From contig JAIEQQ010000314.1 in NCBI GenBank assembly GCA_019747615.1, forward strand, positions 1 to 5,074: a stretch of 5,074 bases of DNA, in the 5' to 3' direction. Numbering within the stretch: the stretch's first letter is position 1; every line of letters starts with the position of its first letter. The position numbers and the translations under genes were made by a program. This document shows positions 1 through 5,074 of this stretch, piece by piece. The notes below the pieces were generated by a model, which was not told where the DNA came from, did not search any database, and was given only the letters and a program-made list of their open reading frames with translations. The stretch is from Phycisphaerales bacterium. GTDB lineage: Bacteria > Planctomycetota > Phycisphaerae > Phycisphaerales > UBA1924.

Positions 1-18
1 ACGAACGCTCCGGATCGT

Positions 19-38
19 CCCCCCCCCGCCCCCACCCC
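19..38. repeat. C-rich homopolymer tract upstream of ptsI
   Basis: The tract reads C9, G, C5, A, C4 on the + strand. The complementary strand is therefore G4-T-G5-C-G9, which meets the usual pattern for an intramolecular G-quadruplex. It ends 26 bases before ATG 65 and 5 bases before the alternative GTG 44, so it lies in the ptsI leader or in the end of an upstream spacer. The C9 run is also a likely spot for sequencing error or slippage. Confidence 0.7.
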
Positions 39-64
39 GAACCGTGTACCATGACCCCGCATTC

Positions 65-1843
65 ATGCTGGTTCTCAAGGGCATCGCGGTTTCTCCGGGC
101 ATCGCCATGGGCGAGGTCTTCGTCTTAGACGAGGAGAGGCGACGCATACCCAAGCGGACCGTCCCCCTGGCGATGATCCCGCAGGAGCACGCCCGCCTTG
201 ACGCGGCCCTTGAAAAGAGCAAGGGCGAGCTGCTGGAACTCAACCAGCGAACCAAGACCGACTTGGGTGATGAGGCCGCGAAGATCTTTGCGTTTCACCT
301 GGGCATGCTCAGCGATCCTTCGCTGACCAAGCCCATGCACGCGATGATCGAGGCCGACGGCGTCACGGCGGAGTACAGCGTGTTCGCAGGGTTTCAATCC
401 CTGGTCGATCGCTTCAGCGCCATGAAGGACGCTGCGTTCCGCACCAAGGTTGACGATGTCTACGACCTGTCGGCCCGCGTGCTGAAGCAACTCATCGGCG
501 AGCACAGCAGCCGCGTGAGCCAGATCACCAGGCCCAGCATCCTGGTCGCGCGAGATCTGACGCCGAGCCAGGCGGCGAGCTTCAACAAAAACGCCAGCGT
601 GCTTGGGTTCATCACCGCCACCGGCGGCAAGACCGGGCATGTCGGCATCTTTGCCCAGGCGATGCGCATCCCCGCTGTCGTCGGGTGCAGCCGCGTGACC
701 GAGCACGTCAGCGATGGCACCGTCGTGATCGCCGATGGCGACAGCGGCAGCGTCATCATCAACCCCGATGAAGCCACCCAGGCCAAGTATCTCCAGCTCA
801 AAGAGCGGGCGGCTCTCTTCGCCGTGTCGCTCGGCGACTTGGCCCAGATGCCCTGCGTGACGACCGACGGCACGCCCATCGACCTGATGGGCAACATCGG
901 TTCACCGGAAGAGATCCCCGCAGTCGTCGGCAGCGGCGGCCAAGGCGTGGGCCTCTATCGCACCGAGTATCTGTACCTTTCCACCAACAGCGAGCCGACC
1001 GAAGACGACCACCTGCAAGCGTACTTGCGCTGCGTGGAGCTGCTGGACGGGCGGTCGCTGACGATCCGCACGATGGACTTGGGCGCGGACAAATACGCGA
1101 CGGATCAGGACGAGATCGACGCCGCGGAGCGAAACCCGATGCTGGGCCTGCGCTCGATCCGGCTGTGCCTGGCGCGCTTGCCGATGTTCAAATGCCAGCT
1201 CCGGGCGATTCTTCGCGCCAGCGCCGCCTCCCCCAGCGGCAGTGTGCGGGTCATGTTCCCGCTGATCACGACGGTCGAGGAGTTTCGGCGGGCGCGGTTC
1301 TTCCTGAACGATGTCATGGAAGATTTGCGGGATCAGGGGATTCCCTATGACCCCGAGATCAAGGTCGGGATGATGGTCGAGGTGCCGTCGGCGGCGATCA
1401 TGGCCGATGTTTTCGCCCATCAGGCTGATTTTTTCAGCATTGGGACGAACGACCTGGTGCAGTACACCCTGGCGGTGGACCGGACGAACGAGGCGGTGGC
1501 AAGCTTATATAACCCTGCGAACCCGGCGGTGATCAAGCTGGTGAAGAATGTGATCGAGGCCGGTCGCACCGCCCGAATCCCTGTGTCATGCTGCGGTGAA
1601 GCCGCGGGCGAACTTGAGCAAACGATGTTGCTCTTGGGATTAGGTTTGCGTACGCTCTCTGCATCGCCGATGCACTTACCGGCGGTGAAGCGGCTGATCC
1701 GAAGCATCAGCATCAGCCAATGCGAGGCCGTCGCTGAAAAAGCGGCGAGCATCGATTCCGACGTCGCGGTTAGCAGATATCTGCGTGACCAGACAAGGAA
1801 GATCATCCCTGAGGCCTTCGACGGGCGTTCCGTCGACGAGTGA
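65..1843 (+). CDS. ptsI: Phosphoenolpyruvate-protein phosphotransferase (PTS Enzyme I)
   Basis: Enzyme I is the cytoplasmic first step of the phosphotransferase system: it autophosphorylates from PEP on a histidine and passes the phosphate to HPr. Numbering from ATG 65 (592 residues; E. coli has 575), the N-terminal part opens with LKGIAVSPGIAMGEV. The swivelling domain carries the active His192 in GGKTGHVGIFAQ. The C-terminal PEP-binding barrel shows Arg299 (GLYRTEYLYL), Arg335 (IRTMDLGADK), Glu439 (MMVEVPSAA), Asp463 (DFFSIGTNDLVQYTLAVDR) and Cys510 (CCGE). These match E. coli His189, Arg296, Arg332, Glu431, Asp455 and Cys502. There is no N-terminal GAF domain, so it is not the nitrogen-type paralogue PtsP. 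An in-frame GTG at 44 would add seven residues; ATG 65 fits the family start better, but neither start has a clear Shine-Dalgarno. The frame is open to the window edge upstream. The active-site loop reads GGKTGH where most homologues have GGRTSH. HPr (ptsH) may lie just upstream, outside the window. Confidence 0.96.
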   Translation: MLVLKGIAVSPGIAMGEVFVLDEERRRIPKRTVPLAMIPQEHARLDAALEKSKGELLELNQRTKTDLGDEAAKIFAFHLGMLSDPSLTKPMHAMIEADGVTAEYSVFAGFQSLVDRFSAMKDAAFRTKVDDVYDLSARVLKQLIGEHSSRVSQITRPSILVARDLTPSQAASFNKNASVLGFITATGGKTGHVGIFAQAMRIPAVVGCSRVTEHVSDGTVVIADGDSGSVIINPDEATQAKYLQLKERAALFAVSLGDLAQMPCVTTDGTPIDLMGNIGSPEEIPAVVGSGGQGVGLYRTEYLYLSTNSEPTEDDHLQAYLRCVELLDGRSLTIRTMDLGADKYATDQDEIDAAERNPMLGLRSIRLCLARLPMFKCQLRAILRASAASPSGSVRVMFPLITTVEEFRRARFFLNDVMEDLRDQGIPYDPEIKVGMMVEVPSAAIMADVFAHQADFFSIGTNDLVQYTLAVDRTNEAVASLYNPANPAVIKLVKNVIEAGRTARIPVSCCGEAAGELEQTMLLLGLGLRTLSASPMHLPAVKRLIRSISISQCEAVAEKAASIDSDVAVSRYLRDQTRKIIPEAFDGRSVDE

Positions 1844-1856
1844 TTTTTCGGTGTGT

Positions 1857-1875
1857 GTTGGGCCTGTGGCCCGAT
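1857..1875 (+). terminator. Weak terminator-like hairpin after ptsI
   Basis: GGGCC (1860-1864) and GGCCC (1868-1872) form a five-pair stem with loop TGT, and wobble or A-T pairs can extend it by up to three. It begins 14 bases after the ptsI stop codon, which is where a terminator would be expected. The sequence after it (ACCGCCTCAC) has no T-run, so a standard Rho-independent mechanism is not supported. A second stem, CGGGC-GATG-GCCCG, follows at 1915-1928. Confidence 0.25.
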
Positions 1876-1914
1876 ACCGCCTCACTCAACTCAGGGAAAC
1901 AATCGAGGGCGTCA

Positions 1915-1928
1915 CGGGCGATGGCCCG
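1915..1928 (+). other. Small GC hairpin with a tetraloop downstream of ptsI
   Basis: CGGGC (1915-1919) and GCCCG (1924-1928) pair perfectly around GATG. It is short and GC-only, and no T-run follows. It could protect the 3' end of the ptsI transcript together with the hairpin at 1857-1875, or be a chance structure. Confidence 0.2.
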
Positions 1929-2083
1929 CGCCTCAAGACTGACCGAGCCGGCGTGAGCACGCGGGCAATGCCGCAGCAGGCAGAGAGGGTCTGGATCGTT
2001 CGAATAGTCCGGGATGAGTCGCGCGGCCCTCGGGCTCGCACGCCGCCAGCCCCGATCGTTCGACTGTTCTGGCACCCTGCCTT

Positions 2084-2109
2084 GCTTGGCGTTGACCGAG
2101 TCAACAAGC
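2084..2109. promoter_or_regulatory. Inverted repeat GTTGAC-CGA-GTCAAC with outer arms
   Basis: A perfect six-base inverted repeat, GTTGAC (2091-2096) and GTCAAC (2100-2105), is separated by CGA. Outer arms GCTT (2084-2087) and AAGC (2106-2109) extend it past a three-base bulge (GGC). As RNA it forms a ten-pair hairpin with a triloop; as DNA the 15-bp core has the form of an operator for a dimeric regulator. It lies about 275 bases before the RNase start. The embedded TTGACC resembles a -35 box, but no good -10 follows at 16-18 bases. Function is unknown. Confidence 0.4.
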
Positions 2110-2156
2110 CCCCGGCGACAACTCGGCCCGACCTGTCGAAGATCCCCGGCGCACTG

Positions 2157-2182
2157 CGCATCGGGCTCGACCGGCGGATGCG
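2157..2182 (+). other. Six-pair hairpin CGCATC/GATGCG in the intergenic region
   Basis: CGCATC (2157-2162) pairs with GATGCG (2177-2182) around a 14-base loop. Another stem, CTGGC/GCCAG, with a seven-base loop lies at 2235-2251. Both could be part of a folded RNase leader, but neither is stronger than expected for sequence of this composition. Confidence 0.2.
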
Positions 2183-2307
2183 ACGGGATGATTGACGCCA
2201 CCACACCAACGGTGCGCGGCCCATCCACCCGGCGCTGGCGCGAGCGGCCAGAACCTTGATGCCACACCATCACACGGGCGATCCCTCAATGGGTGCGCTG
2301 TCCGTTT

Positions 2308-2324
2308 GGCCCCGATCGTGGGCC
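2308..2324 (+). promoter_or_regulatory. Alternative leader hairpin that competes with the one at 2322-2350
   Basis: GGCCC (2308-2312) pairs with GGGCC (2320-2324) around the seven-base loop CGATCGT. Bases 2322-2324 are also needed by the hairpin at 2322-2350, so the two structures exclude each other, as in attenuator-like leaders. The stem is only five pairs and could be chance in such GC-rich sequence. Confidence 0.3.
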
Positions 2325-2350
2325 CGGACTCCTGCACCCGCGAGTCGGGC
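2322..2350 (+). promoter_or_regulatory. Leader hairpin just upstream of the RNase start codon
   Basis: GCCCGGACTC (2322-2331) pairs with GAGTCGGGC (2342-2350). This gives a five-pair upper stem, one bulged G at 2326 and a four-pair lower stem around a ten-base loop. The hairpin ends 32 bases before ATG 2383, so it would sit in the mRNA leader if transcription starts upstream. It could affect translation, or be a site that the RNase itself recognises; both are inference. No U-run follows, so it is not a canonical intrinsic terminator. Confidence 0.45.
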
Positions 2351-2382
2351 GCGATGCCGCCCGCTCGGGAAAGCAGCTCTTT

Positions 2383-5074
2383 ATGAACACGTTTGACTCC
2401 AACAACTCTTCGTCTGGCGACGACTCACTCCACGCCTCGGACGCGATGAGCTTTGACGCTTCGATCGACGCCATGTCGATGGATGACTCACCCGCCGCCT
2501 CTGGGGGCGGCGGCGATGGTGGCGACTCCGGCGGCTCTTCGGCCGGCGGCGGCAAGGCCAAAGCCAAGGCCAAGACCCGTCGGGGCAAGCGCGGGGGCAA
2601 GAAGAAGGCCACCGCCAAAAAGGCCGCGGGCTCAAAGCCCGACAAGGGCGAGAAGATCGCCAAGGGCCAGGTGCCCGTAGCGGTCGAACTCGATGACGAT
2701 GAATCTGAAGGTGACGCCGACGAGGCGATCGCTGTGAGCGACGCACAGGTCGAGAATGAGCGGGCGTTGGATCGCGAGACCGGCGAGGGCGGATTGCCCC
2801 GAGTCGCCACGGCCCCGGCGTCGTCATCGTTCATCGCGGCGGCTCCGGCGCGTGGTGCCGAGCCGTCGGGATCGCGTCGCAACGAAGGATTCGTGAGCGA
2901 GCCGGGCATGAGCAGCGGCTCGATGCAAGCGCCCGAGGCGCTGGAGGCCGTTGAGGAGGCGTTGTCGCCGGAGATGGCGTCGCCGCCGCTGGAGGGCGGG
3001 GAGATCGCGACGGGCGAGATGGCCGAGGCGGGCGAGGTGAGCGCGTCGGTGGTGGAGTCGCTGCACTCTAAGCCGGCGCCGCGGATGCCTCGCGAGGATG
3101 GGGAGCCGGTGGTGCATAGCGGGCCGCTGGTGATCACGCCGCGCGTGGCGGAGGAGGATGACGAGGATGATGACGCAGTGGAGCGGAGCGCTCCGGAGCC
3201 CCGCCAGAGGCCGCGCAAGCCCTCAAGCTCTGTTGGCAAGCGGCAGCTTTTGATCAACTACGTGCCGGGCGAGGAGTGCCGCGTCGCGGTGGTGCAGGGT
3301 GGGAAGCTGGAAGAGTTCCACAGCGAGCGGAACGACCAGATGAGCCACGTGGGCAGCATCTACGTCGGGCGCGTGACGAATGTGGAGCCGGCGATTCAGG
3401 CGGCGTTCGTGGACTTTGGAATCGGCAACAACGGGTTCCTGCACACCAGCGACCTGCACCCGCGCTACTTCCCGGGCGAGGGCTCGGGCACGACCGAGCG
3501 CGTGGGCAAGAAGGTCGCGCGGCGCGATCGCCCGCCGATTCAGGACTGTCTGCGGCGCGGGCAGGAGATCATCGTTCAGGTGCTGAAGGAAGGTGTCGGC
3601 AGCAAGGGCCCGACGCTGACCAGCTATCTGAGCATCCCCGGCCGGTACCTAGTGATGATGCCCGGCATGGACCGTGTCGGCGTGTCGCGCAAGGTCGAGG
3701 ACGAGGATCTTCGCAAGAAGACCAAGCAGATCCTGGATCAGCTCGATCTGCCCGAGGGATTCGGCTTCATCGTGCGCACGGCCGGGTTGGACAAGAGCCG
3801 GGCGGAACTGAAGCGCGACCTGGCGTATCTCATGCGCTTGCAGAAGGACATGGAGCGCCGGCGGCAGAACGGCACGAAGCCGCGCCTGTTGTATTCCGAG
3901 AGCGACCTGCTGCTGCGGTCGCTGCGCGACATGATGACGATGGATACCGACGAGGTCGTGATCGACAGCGAGCACGGCATCCAGCGTGCGGCTCGCTTCG
4001 TGCAAATCGTCTCGCCTCGGACTGAGACGAAGCTCATCCACTACACCGGACGCACGCCGATCTACCACGCCTTCAACGTCGAGCCGCAGATCCGCACGAT
4101 GTTCGGGCGCGAAGTCCCCCTGCCCAGCGGCGGGCGACTGGTCATCGACGAGACCGAAGCGCTGGTCGCGATCGATGTCAACAGCGGTAAGCACCGCGAC
4201 GCCAGCGATAGCGAGACCAACGCGCTGAAGACGAACCTGGAAGCGATCGAAGAAATCGCTCGCCAGCTCCGCCTGCGCGACCTGGGCGGCATCGTTGTCA
4301 ACGACCTGATCGATATGCGCTACGCGCGCCATCGCGATGAGGTGCAGCAAAAGTTCGCCGACCTGCTCAAGAACGATCGCGCACGCACGACGCTCCTGGG
4401 CATCAGCGAGTTCGGCACGCTGGAGATCACGCGCCAGCGCGTGCGAGGCAGCCACGAGAGCATCCACTTCCACGCGTGCCCCTCGTGCCACGGGCGCGGG
4501 CTGGTGCAACGGCCCGACTCGGTCGCCGCCGATGCGCTGCGCGAGCTGGCGGCGCTCATGGACAACGACAAGGTCCGTCGCGTCGAGATGGTCATCCACC
4601 CGCGCGTCGCGGCGGAGCTGCTCAGCGCCAAGCGCAAGTCGCTCTCTCGCATCGAGAAGCAGTTCGGCAAGGTGCTGACCGTTCGCCTCAGCGAAGCGGT
4701 GGCGCCCGATCGCGTCACGTTCTACGCCTACGACGAGCAGGGCGCGGATCTTGAGATCGAGCGGATGCCGCGGTTCCGCCTGGGCGAGCACGTGCTGCGC
4801 ACGCTGGCGATCCCGCAGGGCGATGTGGGCGAGGATGACGGGCGCGATGTGCCGCTGATCGATGAGGTCGATGCGGTGGAAGATGAGATCCTGACCAACG
4901 ACGCATTCAGCGAGAGCGATAGCGCACTGCTGGAGGGCTCGCTGGACAGCAGCGCGCCGAACTTTGTGCTGGAGACAACGACCCGCGGCAAGCGCGGGCG
5001 GCGCGGCGGTGGTGGTGGTGGTGGTGGTGGTGGTGGTGGTGGTGGTGGTGGTAGTGGTCAGGGCGGCGGCGACC
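2383..5074 (+). CDS. rng: RNase E/G family endoribonuclease, 3' end cut by the window edge
   Basis: This is a single-strand-specific endoribonuclease of the Rne/Rng family, acting in mRNA decay and rRNA processing. The frame is open from ATG 2383 to the last base (897 codons, no stop). Residues 1-290 are low complexity: Ser/Asp/Gly, then a Lys/Ala/Gly basic tract (58-93), then Glu/Ala/Pro-rich sequence with an acidic run at 257-264. The S1 domain spans about 291-416, with GSIYVGRVTNVEPAIQAAF near 324. Arg465-Thr466 (FIVRTAG) match the E. coli RNase E 5'-monophosphate sensor Arg169-Thr170. The magnesium ligands Asp598 (AIDVNSGK) and Asp641 (GGIVVNDLIDM) are 43 residues apart, as are E. coli Asp303 and Asp346. 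The zinc-link is C699-P-S-C702, 101 residues after Asp598 as in E. coli. Further conserved sequence runs to about 790; then follow an acidic linker and an RGKRGRR-polyGly tail. Whether to call it rne or rng is uncertain: the CPSCHGRG motif and core length resemble RNase G, the total length RNase E. No strong Shine-Dalgarno precedes the ATG; GGGA at 2367 is 12 bases away. Confidence 0.95.
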   Translation, partial: MNTFDSNNSSSGDDSLHASDAMSFDASIDAMSMDDSPAASGGGGDGGDSGGSSAGGGKAKAKAKTRRGKRGGKKKATAKKAAGSKPDKGEKIAKGQVPVAVELDDDESEGDADEAIAVSDAQVENERALDRETGEGGLPRVATAPASSSFIAAAPARGAEPSGSRRNEGFVSEPGMSSGSMQAPEALEAVEEALSPEMASPPLEGGEIATGEMAEAGEVSASVVESLHSKPAPRMPREDGEPVVHSGPLVITPRVAEEDDEDDDAVERSAPEPRQRPRKPSSSVGKRQLLINYVPGEECRVAVVQGGKLEEFHSERNDQMSHVGSIYVGRVTNVEPAIQAAFVDFGIGNNGFLHTSDLHPRYFPGEGSGTTERVGKKVARRDRPPIQDCLRRGQEIIVQVLKEGVGSKGPTLTSYLSIPGRYLVMMPGMDRVGVSRKVEDEDLRKKTKQILDQLDLPEGFGFIVRTAGLDKSRAELKRDLAYLMRLQKDMERRRQNGTKPRLLYSESDLLLRSLRDMMTMDTDEVVIDSEHGIQRAARFVQIVSPRTETKLIHYTGRTPIYHAFNVEPQIRTMFGREVPLPSGGRLVIDETEALVAIDVNSGKHRDASDSETNALKTNLEAIEEIARQLRLRDLGGIVVNDLIDMRYARHRDEVQQKFADLLKNDRARTTLLGISEFGTLEITRQRVRGSHESIHFHACPSCHGRGLVQRPDSVAADALRELAALMDNDKVRRVEMVIHPRVAAELLSAKRKSLSRIEKQFGKVLTVRLSEAVAPDRVTFYAYDEQGADLEIERMPRFRLGEHVLRTLAIPQGDVGEDDGRDVPLIDEVDAVEDEILTNDAFSESDSALLEGSLDSSAPNFVLETTTRGKRGRRGGGGGGGGGGGGGGGGSGQGGGD
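5008..5052 (+). repeat. (GGT)15 trinucleotide repeat inside the RNase reading frame
   Basis: Fifteen perfect GGT codons encode residues 876-890 of the RNase, preceded by GGC (Gly875) and followed by AGT GGT CAG GGC GGC GGC. The upstream residues RGKRGRR make this an Arg/Gly-rich tail start. Repeat-unit changes would keep the reading frame, so length variation would change only the glycine linker. Nearby glycine codons are GGC, so the pure GGT run points to slippage expansion rather than codon preference. Confidence 0.95.

Larger units (their letters stand above)
2049..2319 (+). repeat. Short direct repeats sharing GATCGT in the intergenic region
   Basis: An 11-base repeat, GCCCCGATCGT, occurs at 2049-2059 and 2309-2319. 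The first copy also belongs to a 10-base repeat, GATCGTTCGA, at 1994-2003 and 2054-2063. The three GATCGT cores are 60 and 260 bases apart. Two copies contain the palindrome CGATCG. They could be binding sites for one regulator, but GATCG is common in this GC-rich sequence and the match may be chance. Confidence 0.3.
1844..2382 (+). other. Intergenic region between ptsI and the RNase gene; likely RNase leader/promoter region
   Basis: These 539 bases separate two co-directional genes. Open frames exist on both strands but all look like GC-rich chance frames: Arg/Pro/Ser-heavy translations, no recognisable domain and no ribosome binding site. I looked for tRNA, tmRNA, SRP RNA and RNase P RNA signatures and saw none. 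The region contains several short GC-rich hairpins (1857-1875, 1915-1928, 2084-2109, 2157-2182, 2235-2251, 2308-2324 and 2322-2350) and short direct repeats. Such hairpins arise easily in GC-rich DNA, so only the longer ones are listed separately. By analogy with E. coli rne, whose long 5' leader mediates autoregulation, this may be a structured leader; that is inference. No sigma-70-type promoter with good spacing was found. Confidence 0.5.

Noticed and set aside
1991..2012. GTTCGAAT resembling the T-loop of a tRNA.
   Set aside because: The closing C of the T-stem is absent, the stem does not pair properly, and no D-arm, anticodon arm or acceptor stem can be placed around it.
2092..2122. TTGACC as a -35 box with GACAAC as a possible -10.
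   Set aside because: The spacer is 19 bases and the -10 matches only three of six consensus bases, so it is too weak to annotate as a promoter.
1785..2195. A 136-codon + strand frame overlapping the end of ptsI and entering the gap, and opposite frames at 1803-2273 and 1886-2224.
   Set aside because: No ribosome binding site, no domain, Arg/Pro-heavy composition, and conflict with the intact ptsI C-terminus. All look like chance frames.
2286..3257. A 323-codon open frame on the minus strand with Ser- and Pro-rich translation.
   Set aside because: It is the antisense of the low-complexity N-terminal extension of the RNase; the Ser and Pro runs mirror the Asp/Glu/Gly/Ala codons of the sense strand.
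3276..4025. A 249-codon open frame on the + strand within the RNase gene in another frame.
   Set aside because: The frame starting at 2383 encodes clear RNase E/G motifs through this span; the alternative is Arg/Ala/Gly-rich with no motif.
3649..4791. A 380-codon open frame on the minus strand, opposite the RNase core.
   Set aside because: It lies wholly antisense to sequence encoding the S1, catalytic and zinc-link motifs. Its translation is rich in Arg/Ala/His/Asp without a recognisable domain, as expected for a shadow frame in GC-rich DNA.

Overview
This GC-rich bacterial window holds two genes on the + strand. The first is a complete ptsI (Enzyme I of the phosphotransferase system). The second is the start and catalytic core of an RNase E/G family endoribonuclease that runs off the right edge. 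They are separated by about 540 bases with no convincing gene. The RNase core wording (for example HPRYFPG in the S1 region and GPTLTSYLSIPGRYLVMMPG after it), its long low-complexity N-terminal extension, and the weak Shine-Dalgarno signals resemble planctomycete proteins, perhaps of the Phycisphaerae type. This placement rests on remembered family resemblance, not on an alignment.

Layout: 1-64 is a short upstream stretch with a striking C-rich tract. 65-1843 is ptsI, with every catalytic residue of Enzyme I in place. 1844-2382 is a non-coding region with several small GC-rich hairpins. Two of these overlap just before the RNase start and cannot form together. 2383-5074 is the RNase E/G gene, open to the window end. 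It encodes about 290 residues of disordered, charge-patterned extension, then the S1, 5'-sensor, DNase I-like and zinc-link segments of the family. A C-terminal tail then begins with an Arg/Gly-rich stretch and a (GGT)15 repeat.

The two proteins do not belong to one pathway. Enzyme I takes phosphate from PEP and passes it to HPr, whose gene is not in the window. The RNase cuts single-stranded RNA in mRNA decay and rRNA processing. The wide gap suggests the RNase gene has its own leader and probably its own promoter, though I could not identify a promoter with confidence. No RNA gene, insertion sequence, CRISPR array or clear sign of horizontal transfer was found. I see no new multi-gene system here. 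The points most worth a second look are the RNase architecture, its leader, and the trinucleotide repeat in its tail.
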